Notes: generated by a model not told the origin, from the letters alone. A DNA stretch of 64,000 bases from Zea mays (GCF_902167145.1 NC_050103.1:181659625-181723624); one strand, 5' to 3'. Counted from the stretch's first letter, positions 30,901 through 41,102 are shown. Translations and numbers: made by a program.

Positions 30901-31122
30901 GAGTCCCGTGACGCTGCCTGCGGTGTCGCAGGCCACGTACGGCCACGTGCAGTGTGCGCTCGCCGCCGAGGCGTTCCATCCGGCGAGCACGGGCGGGTCG
31001 CCCCACGCTCGCTTGATCTGGAGCAGCAGCTGCGCCTCGTACGCCGCGCCCGCGTGCAGGAGGCAGCAGCAGGGAAGCAGCGCGAGCAGCAGGCCGGGGA
31101 GGTACGGGCATGCTGTCTCCAT
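27943..31122 (-). CDS. LRR receptor-like kinase, subfamily XI (HAESA-like/HSL type), two exons
   Basis: A plasma-membrane receptor kinase. The exons on the minus strand are 31122-28470 and 28367-27943, with a 102-bp intron (GTATGG...CTGCAG). The spliced product is about 1025 aa. Residues 1-27 are a signal peptide. A CTWPYVAC cap precedes about twenty leucine-rich repeats with the plant LxGxIP pattern, ending near residue 600. A transmembrane helix (LLAAVALALILA) lies near 640-662 and a basic stop-transfer RQRRR follows. The kinase has GRGGSGHVYRV near 704, AVKRI, HRDVKTSNILLD near 836 and DFGL near 854, all catalytic residues present, so an RD kinase. Splicing joins CCC-G to AG and so creates the APE motif. 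Subfamily XI kinases perceive secreted peptides; the ligand cannot be read from sequence. Unspliced RNA is also open (1059 codons). Confidence 0.92.
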   Translation of the reverse strand: METACPYLPGLLLALLPCCCLLHAGAAYEAQLLLQIKRAWGDPPVLAGWNASAASAHCTWPYVACDTAGSVTGLALADANVSGPFPDAVGGLAGLTHLDISNNSITGAFPTTLYRCASLLYIDLSENYFGGELPANIGHSLAASLTTLVLSGNEFNGTIPRSLSSLLNLRHLMLDNNRLVGTVPAGLGALTRLQTLWLASNPFAPGELPASFKNLTSLVNLWAARCNLTGDLPGYLADMQELEVLDLSANSLTGSIPRGVWNLRKLRRMTVFKNNLTGDLAVDDGFAAAKSLTMIDVSVNNLSGVIPQVLGHLENLTYLNLFSNNFSGEIPASIGWLPSLQALRLYSNRFTGTLPPELGKHSVLGYVEVDDNDLTGAIPEGLCAGGQFHYLTAERNHLNGSIPAGLASCATLLTLDLDDNRLTGDVPEALWTDTQLMFLTLQSNQLTGSLPASMPGNLTTLQIGNNQFGSGIPAAAATLRVFTAENNQFSGAIPASLGDGGMPLLQRLNLSGNQLYGAIPKSVADLRQLTVMDMSRNQLSGPIPAELGAMPVLSVLDLSSNKLSGAIPPALVKPNLSSINLSSNHLSGQVPTGFATAAYDDSFRDNPGLCTDAPGPGYLAGVRSCVAAGGSTRAVSHALRTGLLVAGGGGALLAAVALALILARDIRQRRRVAVGDEWKVTPFVQDLGFGEAHILQGLTEENLIGRGGSGHVYRVTYTNRLDGSAGAVAVKRIRVDAGTLEREFESEAGILGNVRHNNVVRLLCCLSGAEDKLLVYDYMDNGSLDKWLHGHSAGADGLLNNTTRAPLDWPTRLRVAVGVAQGLCYLHHESSPPIIHRDVKTSNILLDSEFTAKVADFGLARIVVEVGAPKTMSAVAGSFGYMAPGMDFGRPCLFCSGTEFGAAVFTVPVLHQIKSNAAECAYTNKVSEKVDVYSFGVVLLELTTGKEASCLAEWARHHYQSGGSIPDATDTRYAGYSEEIQVVFRLGVLCTAHMPSSRPTMKDVLQILLKCSERTRQKSKMESSVQEHEAAPRLLSQPSDGTGTDIQEEDGVMVIHSTV
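28368..28469 (-). other. Intron of the receptor kinase gene, in frame and stop-free
   Basis: 102 bp (a multiple of three) with donor G/GTATGG and acceptor CTGCAG/AG on the minus strand. Retention would insert 34 residues between YMAP and ECAYTNK, in the kinase activation segment. The position is the conserved intron site of LRR-XI kinases. Confidence 0.85.
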
Positions 31123-31433
31123 GCCTCGGCGGCCGTGGAGTTGACGGCTCGTGAAAGTGCGGTTTGTTTACGCAGTGCCAGGCGATTGCTGCGAAGCTTT
31201 CATAGGGGTGTGCGGACTGATTCATACGGAGGACCGACTTATGTTTTTCTGATTATTATGCACATCGGATGTTTAAATACTAATTATAAGTATTAACTAT
31301 AGTCTAGTTATAAATCTAATTAAAAAGTAAACCGGATTTATTAAACATAATTAATATATGATTATCAAATGTGTAGTATCACACGAGTGAATCATGTATT
31401 ACTAGTCAATACCTATGTGTGGCAGTACATAAA
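31123..31433. promoter_or_regulatory. Upstream region of the receptor kinase gene
   Basis: About 310 bp between the kinase start codon and the Helitron boundary. A/T-rich, with remnants resembling a small MITE (TTTAAATACTAATTATAAG). No clear TATA box was picked. The Helitron therefore lies in or just beyond the promoter. Confidence 0.45.
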
Positions 31434-31559
31434 TCGGAGATATTAAAACCTGACTCCTTTTCGAGCTCTCCCCGCGCTTCACGGGTTCTCGACGCTGCTC
31501 CTCGCGACACGTGCGCTCATTTGCGGACGCGAAAATTTGTCTACCGCGGACGCAGAGTT

Positions 31560-32000
31560 TTCAGCCAAGTTTCTAACCAGTCTCTCTCTCGCCTTTCCTC
31601 TCTCAGTCTCTCCCCGATTCCTTCCCCACACGGCTGCTTCGCTCGTTCCCCTCTCGCTCCTCGTCGCACACGCACGAATGCTCGCCGCCGTCGTCAACCT
31701 CCTCCTTGGCGACGCGGGCAAGCCAGACGGGGAGAGAAGGCATCGGAAGACGTGATGGAGAAGAGCAGGGGCGACATGCTGGCGGAGGAGGCCAATCTCA
31801 CGCGCGAGGGGTTCAAGGCGCCCGGGATCCATACCCCTTCTTCCCAACAGCAAACTCGTCGCCGCCAACCCCAGCTACCGAGACCTAGCCCTCCTCCTCC
31901 GGTGACGACAACCTCCCGAAGTTCCCGGCCAACATCTCCGCCCTCATCGCGCCGACCCCATATGCCTCCGACTCCTGTCACTTCGTAAGAAATAAACCTG
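31560..32000 (+). other. Unidentified GC-rich captured segment in the Helitron
   Basis: Exon-like composition, with a frame containing MEKSRGDMLAEEANLTREGF (from 31752) and, in another frame, KLVAANPSYRDLALL. The frames do not stay open, so this looks like a broken exon. I cannot name the parent gene. Confidence 0.35.
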
Positions 32001-32121
32001 CTCGCACACTCTCTTTTCTCTTCCCCTGTCCGTTGTGCCGTCTCTCTTCCTCCTTCCACAGGTGTCGCCTCAATCCATACCGACCCCTTCCCGCTCCCCG
32101 AGGCGAAGCTACGACTCTGCC

Positions 32122-32272
32122 ATAGCGTTTGAGAAGATCAAGGTCTCCAACCCAATCGTCGAAATGGACGGTGAGATCCCATCGCTTATCTTTCCATTTC
32201 TTGATCTGGACATCAAATACTATGATTTGGGGATACTGCACCGTGAAGCAATTGATGACAAGGTCACCGTGA
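32122..32272 (+). pseudogene. Captured fragment of cytosolic NADP-dependent isocitrate dehydrogenase
   Basis: The frame reads AFEKIKVSNPIVEMDG (32125-32172) then FPFLDLDIKYYDLG and DDKVTV (32190-32272), matching the start of plant cytosolic NADP-isocitrate dehydrogenase. The initiator codon is ATA, not ATG (32122). After GACG at 32170 the original splice donor GTGAG is still present, but only 18 bases later the sequence is that of a later exon. Intron 1 and the exon carrying the DEMTR segment have therefore been lost. The remainder of the enzyme is absent. Not functional. Confidence 0.82.
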
Positions 32273-32302
32273 AATTTGAGAGTCCGCTTCATCTTCTGGC
32301 TT

Positions 32303-34815
32303 AGAGTCTCTTGTGATTAGAGAACCATTTTGGTGTCTCTTCATTGTATATGCCCTTATCAGTTTTAATTCTTATCTGTGCATGGCCTACCATCTGAGAC
32401 TGAGATTGCTGGAGTTGGACATTGTGTGGATCTCGAGTACTATGATTGGATGAGCTAATTGGAGGTTTATGGTTTATCTGTGCTGGAGTTGCAGCAATGT
32501 CGGTCTCCAGGTGTGTGGAGGAGATGGATGTTACTATTAGGGAAGAGGTGTTTAGCGGGCATGTTAATTTCAGGTATATTTTCAACGACGACATGTTATA
32601 CAATGTATAAGTTATAGCAACTACCACTGCAAATGAAGATTTTTTTAATTCCAGTTTGGTATGCACCATTATAGATGTGGTCACTCTAGGGGTAGTTGCA
32701 ATGCTCAAATAGTTTGCGACTATTCCTTAACTCTAATATTTTGAGTATTTGAGTGCTTCTTTTCCATGGTATGATGTTGTTTTTGCACTTGTAACGTTTT
32801 GTGCTTGTACATGTGCCAGTTGGAGTTTGCGCTGAAAAGAGAGTTCGAAAAAACTATAAATATCTTGCAGAATGAGGTACCTCTGATTTAATGTGCTTTC
32901 TGAGGTAAATATTAATTTAGTATACTTGTCATGGTTCAAGATCCTTCGGTTGGTGTGCAGAATGTGCATCAGAGTATCAAAGCAACTTCTTATTTGGACT
33001 CATGAGCATGCATATTGGGTTGCTTTTTAGTTTCTCACGTCTTTTATTAAACCCCGCTGGGTTTGGGCACACTAGAGAATTCCGGACGAAGTGCTCCTCA
33101 ACGTGGAGGCCACATCGCCTGGAACCAGCTAGCCGCAAGAAGTTTGTATTTAGTATTTTACATTAACTCATAGCTGACAGTCACAGAATCATTGTATAGT
33201 ACTATAGTATCCACTTAAACAAGAAACACAACCAAGACAAGCAAACAATGGATAAAGCCAAGAAAAATAGAGTATTTTACATTAACTCCAGCTGCAAGAA
33301 TGTGGTCAGGGCTAGGTCAGTAGCACTCTCATCCAATTTAGCCTGATTTATTTTTGTAGATTTTGTTAATGGTACTTTATACATCCATTAGTTCGCCTAA
33401 AATGTGTGGGCATCATGTTGAGATGTGCCAATACATAAAATAAACTTTTAAGGTCAAACAACCTATTTGATTGATGTGCCACTGCTGATGCAGTAGCGTT
33501 ATTGTGCCAAATGGATACATGAGGATTAGGATGCTAATCCAAAGCAGGTGCACCCCATGATTAAGCTCCTATGTCCAGATATGTATATTACCTGTCAACA
33601 AATCTTGGCATCCAGGTTTAAACTCCTCCCGCTGCTCGCCGATGTAAAGGTACGCATCTTCTGTCGGACTATGGCTCTAACTGATATAGCTTTTACGCCC
33701 AATAGCATCTACCACTGCTTATCACGCCATTAAATTGTTTGATGAAATACCAATATAATATAGTAATGTGTCATATATCAGTTCAGTTTGAGTTGTGGTT
33801 GTAACTTGAGAACATATATTTTGTTTCTAATAAGTGATGAATTTTTGTTGTTGTTCTTCCCTTCTGCAAAACTTCAGATCTCCTACCTCTGCGATTCTAA
33901 AAAGAAGATTCAGGTCCCATTTGCCATAGTGGATCCATTCCACTGTTGCTATTGTTTTTGTTTGTTCTCTGGCAAAAAAACTTAGCAAATGCTTATAGGA
34001 ATAATGAGTTATCTTGGAAGATGATTACTTAGATAGGTGCATGTTTGTTTCAGAGCTTATTTCAACCATTTAACCATGTGTCCAACTATATAGAGAGAAT
34101 ATCGTTGAAAGGAACTTGAAACTCTGCAGGCAAAAGGATCTCTAGAAATGACTAACTGAATTTTTCTAGGTAACAACAAGCTTCCCAGTTCCTCATTAGT
34201 TCTGTATTTTTACCCATTCTGCCTCATGCAAATATTTATATCTTTGATTACTGATTTTTTAGAAAAAAACTATATATCTTTATGTTTTTAGATCCCAAGA
34301 TACTTATTAATATATAGTTTATATGTTGTGGAACTAAGGATTCTTAAAACTGTTGGTCAAAGATAGTAATATTTAACTTAGGATATGTAACAAAGATTAG
34401 AGGGGGATAGTATTAGAGTTTTTCTGGTTATAGTTCAAAGGCTATACTTGGTACTGCACTCTGCACCTCGCAAAATGTACATATGTTCTCTTTTTGTGGG
34501 GCTGTGTTTGTTACATTATAAAACAGAATTTGAAAAAAAAGGAATAGCATTGTTGAAAGTTAGCTAAGTTGAGCTTCAGCCAAACTCACAGAAGGTTCGA
34601 GCTTTATACATGGTATCTAAAATGTTTATTGAATCCGGGGCAAGGGGGCAGAGGATCTGCAGGCGGCGATTGCGCGGCTTCGCCTGCCTGTCTTCCTGCT
34701 GCCTACTTCTACTCGCGCTCGCACCAACCAAAGGAGCAAGCCCGCAACTGATGCCCCCCTATAAAGGGACCAGAGGGAAGGCGACGCCCGAGACGGGGAA
34801 GGAGACGCGGTGACC
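32303..34815. other. Helitron interior, mostly intron-like with unassigned exon-like pieces
   Basis: A short splice-bounded piece at 32820-32877 (LEFALKREFEKTINILQN, TGCCAG before, GTACCT after) and another at about 33548-33640 (frame RFKLLPLLADVK ending at GTACGC) look like captured exons. 33885-33945 (ISYLCDSKKKIQVPF) is similar. Parents not recognised. The rest is A/T-rich. Confidence 0.4.
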
Positions 34816-35868
34816 ATGTCGCAGATATGGGTGTTCGAGTACAGCTCGCTGATCTGGAACCAGGCATCACCCACAAGGCATGCTAGCAGGTTCTGGGAGT
34901 TTGTTCTTTGATAGGAGTACATAAACACTTAAACAGTGTACCGTGTAAACTATCAGAACATATTACCAGGTAGTTGAAGAGCAAGGCATATCAAAACACA
35001 GGTACCAGTTAGAACTCACAAATCCTGCAGTTTTATTCATTTTGTGTATCTTAAGTTATGCTTTCAAATATCTTTTGTCATGTGCCACCTAATTGCACCA
35101 GAACACATCACTTTCAGAACCAATTCATAAGTAGAGCTAATACAAGAAGATTCATGAGAACTCTGGAATCCTATTGAACCTCACCTCAGTTTTCCCATGT
35201 ATGAATTGCTCCCTTGTGATAAGTCCTCTGCATCAACAGATATAATGTACTCAATATGGGGACCACGCCTAAATCTTCTAGCAGCCATGAGAAACTTCCC
35301 TTTATACACAGGTGCTATCAGATGCCCAAGAAAAGATAAAGAAATAGGTCTTAGTCATAGTATATCTGATGGTGAAGAGGCTGAAGAAAAAAAATACATC
35401 TGATGTAAAAAGAAGTTACAAAGGGACATCTATGTAGACATAAAAGTACAAATCCACACCCAGCTTGGAATGTGTAGTTGTGCACTTCAAAAGAATTATT
35501 TTTCCTTCAGCGGTGGGTGGACAGGGAGTATAGAACACAGGGGCACGCCACAGTTCCCCGGGAGGACCGTCATGCTCAAGCACCAGCCCAGAGCGACTTG
35601 CGTACGCCCTTTCACATGTCCACCCTCCTACTCTGTCAATGTAACTGCTATGACAGCCTGAATACAAGGATGGTTAATAATTTCAGGGTTGATGACTTGA
35701 TGTTACTCCCCCTCCGTCATGTTATCATCTACATATGTGTTTTGTGAGCCTAACGATCCTTTGCACAGTTGATGTGGTTGATTTTGCGAGCTAATCCGTC
35801 TATTTTACATCTTTTAGTGGGGAGTTGCTTACAGAATAAAGGAGAAAGATAAGGAGGTAGCTATGGAG
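34816..35868 (+). pseudogene. Captured ChaC-type gamma-glutamylcyclotransferase gene fragments
   Basis: There are three exon-like pieces in order. 34816-34869 is MSQIWVFEYSSLIWNQA, the ChaC/GGCT start, where the family has WVFGYGSLIW. 35521-35601 has frame IEHRGTPQFPGRTVMLKHQ. 35818-35868 is WGVAYRIKEKDKEVAME with AG before and GT after. These enzymes release 5-oxoproline from glutathione in the cytosol. In the first piece the nucleotide-loop motif YGSL reads YSSL. The end of the first exon is missing, and the C-terminal half beyond 35868 was not found. An antisense Tubby-like exon lies between the first two pieces. Non-functional remnant. Confidence 0.8.
35185..35314 (-). pseudogene. Captured Tubby-like protein exon, antisense
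   Basis: On the minus strand the 130-bp piece translates to [20 protein letters not shown] and then [17 protein letters not shown], the conserved block of the Tubby C-terminal domain that contacts membrane phosphoinositides in this family. It has an acceptor-like GATAG before (35315-35319) and a donor GTGAGG after (35184 downward), so it is a whole exon. It sits in opposite orientation to the ChaC fragments around it. The rest of the Tubby gene was not found. Confidence 0.8.
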
Positions 35869-37177
35869 GTATGTTTATTGCAAGCCAGGCACATGCAGAT
35901 GTGTTAGTCTATTCTACAACTGGCCTGTTACCAATATTTTTATGGGGTCTATTCTGGATAACAATATGCATTTGTTCTTTATACATAGATTTTCTGTTGC
36001 AATATTATGTTTATTTGGTCATTCATAGCGGCTTTTTTGCCTTTTTCACATGCCAAGTTGAATACTGATGCTGCATATCAATGCGCTCAAAACAGTGCAA
36101 TGTTCTCAAGGTTTTTTTACTGTTGTGAGTTTGTTTCAATGCCAGAAACTGCCAGAAAAGTTAATAATTGCATTTAAACCACCCTATGAAAGCTAAAAAT
36201 GATTTGGCCATTAATTAAGTTTGTTTGCAACCTGTTCTTACTTCGTAGATGAGGTAATGGTTGCCTTGTATGGGCTTTCTCCCCCTTTTCTCTCTAATAT
36301 AAAATTATGTAACTCCCCTACCTGTTTGAGAAAAATGTTATTATGAGCTTGCTTTAAAAATCACTGTCTCCCAGATACTAAGGTGTCTCCCAATGCCATC
36401 AATACACCCTCAGAAGTTCTATACGCTATTGTGATCTTAACTGAACCACCTCCCTTCAGACTTACATGTGATCTTAGTCTGTCAATATGACACATATGGT
36501 GAATCTTGCCTACCCATTATTGTGAATTTTTCTATTTTTAAGACTTACAAAGAATGGTAACATACTTTATTCTGTTGGGGATTTTGTCAGAAATATTTAC
36601 AGTTTAGTGTCCTCAATTATTTCTAGCTACAGGATCATCCACCTCCTTCTCCATATCCTATTTGGTCGGCCTTGCAGGTAGAGTTTTGGGTATTTTGTTA
36701 TGCTGCCACTTCATTGGCGCAGAATCTATAAAAATGTTATGGATGAGTTTCTTGATAATCTTATTTGCTATTTGATTCGTTGACACGATTGGTATTTCAT
36801 ATGTATCCTTTTCTATTCATAGTCATCTGGTGCCATCTTTGTTTTTTTGTCAATTTATGTTTATATGATTCCTGATTGTGTATCTGATATCTAGAAATCA
36901 CCTTTCGTAGCCTAGCTGGACCATTGTAAATTATAGCGGTTTGAGCAGTATGTTGTGCTCTAAAAAGGTTTGAAGTTTTGAGAATTGAGATAGACATAAT
37001 GAGTGGTCCTTACTGTCATCAGTTTTCCAGGTGTTGAATTTTGGAGATCAGGGCAAAATTCAGGAAGCCATGGTCCAAATGCATATAAGGTAGCTATGTT
37101 ACTCAAGCAGCCCCAATATGTAGCTTTCTGGATTTGTGCATCATAGAGATTGGACTAAACAGTTGTTCTTTGTGCAG
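35869..37177. other. Helitron interior between captured fragments
   Basis: Intron-like A/T-rich DNA; no supported exon. Confidence 0.45.
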
Positions 37178-37916
37178 AGAAGGAGGGATTGTGATCTGTA
37201 TCTACGGACAAAACCTTGATTTGGTGTTGGTGGATGTTAATCTTAACAATATGGCACGAGAGACTTTGGCAAACTCTGATTTGTTCAATCACATACTGAA
37301 TGAACTTAGAGTCCCTCTTATCGGTAAGAGTTTATATTTAGTGCTCTATTATTTTAAGAATTTCTCACATGTTGCAAACTCAATGTCCCAGGGTTGTTCT
37401 TGTGTACAGCAATGCGTTCTTATGACGATGAAGTGGCGCTTTCTAAATGTATGAACCTGGCCACCTGGGTGCATGCTTCCATGTGCTGAAGCCATTGGAC
37501 AGAAGAAGCTTCAACATTCTGTGGCAACACAAATCTAAAAAGGCAGCACCCCAAAGACACTAGGTATTAATAATAGTACCAAAATTAGAATGGTTTCACC
37601 ATCTACCTTGAAGCCCAAGGAAGTGCTTATCCTGAAAGCAATGGATATGAAGAGCCAAAGAAACAGAATCGGGTCACATGGACCATTGAGCTCCATGAAA
37701 AAGTTCTTGGAGGCTATCGAATCTCTTGGGGGAACAAGTGTAGGTAGATTTCATACCTACATATGGCTTTAAATCTAAATTAATTTTTTTACTAGCTAAA
37801 ACATGACCATGTGCCTTTTGTTTTTTTGTGTGTCTAAGAGCTGCTACACGTGAGAGGATCCTGCACCCGATGAATGTAAAGGTTTCACTGTGAAGATATA
37901 AGCAGCCATCTCTAGG
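37178..37916 (+). pseudogene. Captured type-B response regulator fragments (receiver and GARP domains)
   Basis: 37178-37321: frame LDLVLVDVNLNNM then LANSDLFNHILNELRVPLI, a receiver-domain block holding the phospho-acceptor Asp, ending at GTAAGA. 37392-37560: AMRSYDDEVALSKCMNL, then after a frame change FHVLKPLDRRSFNILWQH. 37640-37735: KKQNRVTWTIELHEK, then one frame over FLEAIESLGGTS, the GARP DNA-binding domain. 37838-37916: RILHPMNVKGFTV followed by a stop, its second exon. Type-B regulators are the transcription factors of cytokinin signalling. At least two frameshifts and one stop make this copy non-functional. Confidence 0.78.
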
Positions 37917-39059
37917 TGGGTGATTAACTGATTATTTGCACTGAAGACCCATCCTCTAAAACTTACTTATAAGCTTGATTTTCTAATATTGGAGCTTTCA
38001 AGGGAAGCACTGATTTTGTTATTACCTTATAACAGCTGAGTTTTGCATCCTAGATCATGCCAAAAGGCAGTCTAGGCCCAGTGCTGATCTTGTATTCATG
38101 CATGCACATAATGATATAATAATACTATTATAGTATATGCCTCCAGAGACAGTTAAGGCTGAACATATTTTTTTGAGAATAGATGGATTTGATCACAGTT
38201 GTTCTCGAAGAACCGAAACAGTCTGTCTGATCCAAGCAACCACATTTCAATCTAGCTCGCCTTAAATTAATTCAAGAGAGGTGGTTCAACGATATAGTAA
38301 AAACTACATGTTCTTCTGAATCATTTTCTCATCATTGCTTAAGTACTTACCAATGTTCTTTGAAAGCTACCAATGTTCTCTAACCACAGTTTAATCTGTG
38401 TCATATCGAATATTTGTATTAAAAAAACACCTCATCAACAATGGCTGCGAGCTCAAGATTTATTTTGGTTAACTTTGCATGTGTCGTATGCATCCCCGTA
38501 TACAATGAATTCAGATGCCGATTTCTTTTTGGTGGATGGAACATGACATAGGGAATATTTATGGAGGTTTTATACTCACATTCTTGTATTTGTTGTTTGC
38601 AGCCTCATGAAACTTGCAGTTTGAACACATGGTTGTTCCCTTGGCTTTTGTAGATGAAGTGGAGCAGCACTTGTAGTTTTGTAAGGTTTATGTATATAAC
38701 TGTGTGGATTGCAATAGCCCTAATACCATGTATATACCTCTCGCTGTGGTTACGTACAACACCTAATGTAGGCTTGGATCATGTCATCTTATTTTGGATC
38801 AGTTTCCTGCTGTATTAGGCCTGCTCATTACACTATGCTACATCTTATTTTGGATCAGTTTCCTGCTGTATTAGGCCTGCTCATTACACTATGCTACATC
38901 TCTATGTATGATAACTTGTGTTGAGTCTGAACATTGCTATATTGCTCTGTCTTTATTGTACTAACCAGTTTTGTGGGAAATTCCATCTTTGAAGCAATAA
39001 TTGTGCTAAATGATTCATTAACAAATGTTTGCTATTGATTTTTCCCTTGTGATGGATAG
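37917..39059. other. Helitron 3' interior
   Basis: A/T-rich, probably including the response-regulator intron and 3' sequence. It holds a 56-bp tandem duplication (separate entry). No other gene seen. Confidence 0.45.
38785..38896. repeat. Exact 56-bp tandem duplication
   Basis: CATCTTATTTTGGATCAGTT... to ...CACTATGCTA occurs twice, 38785-38840 and 38841-38896, with no mismatch seen. Confidence 0.95.
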
Positions 39060-39088
39060 GGCGCCCGAAGGGGCGCCACCTGATCTAG
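39060..39088 (+). other. Helitron 3' terminal hairpin and CTAG end
   Basis: GGCGCCC-GAAG-GGGCGCC (39060-39077), then ACCTGAT and CTAG, then T. The 7-bp stem, tetraloop and 7-base spacer match the rolling-circle terminator arrangement of Helitrons. Confidence 0.8.
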
Positions 39089-39399
39089 TATTTAATAAAA
39101 TGTAACGCATAATGATTAAAAAAACGAGTAATACATCTACTATCAACCTTAATATCTCAAATTATTTATCAACAACCAATACAAACTAAATTCAGAATCA
39201 GGAGTGTCTCCCCTCAGTTGTTCAGTCACGCATCGTCGATGGTTCTGTCTCCTCCCCTCTCCTTTGATGGGTCGCATTAGCACAGTGGGGCCGTGGGTGG
39301 GCACGATAGGGGGATGGTAAAGGCGGTGGCACGAGTGAGGCACGGCGGCACACAGCTGGTGAGTCGGATACCAGCAAGATGGTATGCTCGATGTCCTCT
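39089..39399. other. Host DNA between the Helitron and the Gypsy element
   Basis: No gene or repeat recognised. This sequence and 63176-64000 were contiguous before the Gypsy insertion. Confidence 0.5.
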
Positions 39400-39900
39400 C
39401 GTGGTGTCGGGGACCATAATTAGGGGTACCCTCAAGACTCCTAATTCTCAGCTGGTACCCCCCATCAGCATAAAGCTGCAAAGGCCTGATGGGTGCGATT
39501 AAGTCAGGGATCAGTCCATTCGAGCGACTCGATCATGCCTCGCCCGAGCCTAGCCTCGGACAAGGGCAGCCGACCCCGGAGGATTTCCGTCTCGCCCGAG
39601 GCCCCCCTCCAACGGCGGACACGTCTCCGGCTCGCCCGAGGCCCTGCCTTCGCTAAGAAGCAACCCTGACTAAATCGCCGCACCAACCGACCGAATCGCA
39701 GGAGCATTTAACGCAAAGGTGGCCTGACACCTTTATCCTGACACACGCCCCCCGGCAGAGCCGAAGTGACCGCTGTCACTTCGCCGCTCCACTGACCGGC
39801 CTGACAAAAGGACAGCGCCGCCTGCGCCACTCCGACTGCAGTGCCACTTGACAGAGTGAGACTGACAGGCAGTCAGGCCCTGCCAAAGGCACCATAGGAA

Positions 39901-40611
39901 GCTCCGCCCGACCCCAGGGCTCGGACTCGGGCTAAGTCCCGGAAGACGGCGAAATCCGCTCCGCCCGACCCCAGGGCTCGGACTCGGGCTAAGTCCCGGA
40001 AGACGGCGAACTCCGCTCCGCCCGACCCAGGGCTCGGACTCGAGCTAGGCCCCGGAAGACGGCGAACTCCGCTCCGCCCGACCCAGGGCTCGGACTCGGG
40101 CTAGGTCCCGGAAGACGGCGAACTCCGCTCCGCCCGACCCAGGGCTCGGACTCGGGCTAAGTCCCAGAAGACGACGAACTCCGCTCCGCCCGACCCAGGG
40201 CTCGGACTCGGGCTAAGTCCCAGAAAACGGCGAACTCCGCTCCGCCCGACCCAGGGCTCGGACTCGGGCTAAGTCCAGGAAGACGGCGAACTCCGCTCCG
40301 CCCGATCCAGGGCTCGGACTCGGGCTAAGTCCCAGAAGACGGCGAACTCCGCTCCGCCCGACCCAGGGCTCGGACTCGGGCTAAGTCCCGGAAGACGGCG
40401 AACTTCGCTCCGCCCGACCCCAGGGCTCGGACTCGGGCTAGGTCCCGGAAGACGGCGAACTCCGCTCCGCCCGACCCCAGGGCTCGGACTCGGGCTCAGC
40501 CCCAGAAGACGACGAACTCCGCTCCGCCCGACCCCAGGGCTCGGACTCGGGCTCAGCCCCAGAAGACGACGAACTCTGCTTCGCCCGACCCCAGGGCTCG
40601 GACTCCGCCCT
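39901..40611. repeat. Tandem array of 56-58-bp units in the Gypsy 5' LTR
   Basis: About 12-13 copies of a unit running GCTCCGCCCGACCCAGGGCT / CGGACTCGGGCTAAGTCCCG / GAAGACGGCGAACTCC, ending in a diverged copy. It is shared with the 3' LTR, so it predates the insertion. Confidence 0.95.
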
Positions 40612-41102
40612 GGCCTCTGCCGAACGACCTCCGCCTCGCCCGACCCAGAGGCTCGGGCTCGGCCTCGGCCACGGAAGACAGACTCGACCTCGGCTTCGGA
40701 GGAGCCTCCACGTCGCCCAACCTAGGGCGCAGGCCAGCCACGTCGACAGGAAGCGCCATCATCACCCTACCCCGAGTTGACTCGGGCCGCAGAGAACAAG
40801 ACCGGTGTCCCATCTGGCTAGCTCCGCCAGATAGGCAATGATGGCGCCCCGCGTGCTCTGTGACGACGGCGGCTCTCAGCTCTCTTACGGAAGTAGGAGG
40901 ACGTCAGCAAGGACTCAACCGCTCCGACAGCTGTCCCTCCATCAGGCTCCGTCGCTCCTCCGACGGCCATGACATCACACCAGCTGGGTGCTAAGTTCTC
41001 TCCGGCTGCCACATGGGCATGTACTTAGGGCGCTAGCTCTCCCCCGCTAGACACGTAGCACTCTGCTACACCCGTTGTACACCTGGATCCTCTCCTTACG
41101 CC

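Larger units (their letters stand above)
31434..39088 (+). mobile_element. Helitron carrying fragments of at least four host genes
   Basis: The right end is a GC-rich hairpin (39060-39066 with 39071-39077, loop GAAG), eleven bases before the terminal CTAG (39085-39088) and followed by T, all Helitron 3' hallmarks. The proposed left end is TC at 31434 after an A, followed by GGAGATATTAAAACC, which resembles plant Helitron 5' ends but is weaker evidence. There are no inverted repeats and no target duplication, as expected. No RepHel gene is seen, so it is non-autonomous. Inside are decayed exons of unrelated genes (isocitrate dehydrogenase, ChaC, Tubby-like, type-B response regulator) plus unidentified exon-like pieces, typical of maize Helitrons. 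Length 7655 bp if both ends are right. Confidence 0.72.

Noticed and set aside
31419..31988. 189-codon frame at the Helitron start as a real gene
   Set aside because: Ser/Arg/Pro-rich with two competing frames and no conserved block. Treated as a broken captured exon.
39901..40611. LTR tandem array considered as a satellite or centromeric repeat
   Set aside because: It lies wholly within both LTRs of one element at matching positions, so it is part of the LTR.
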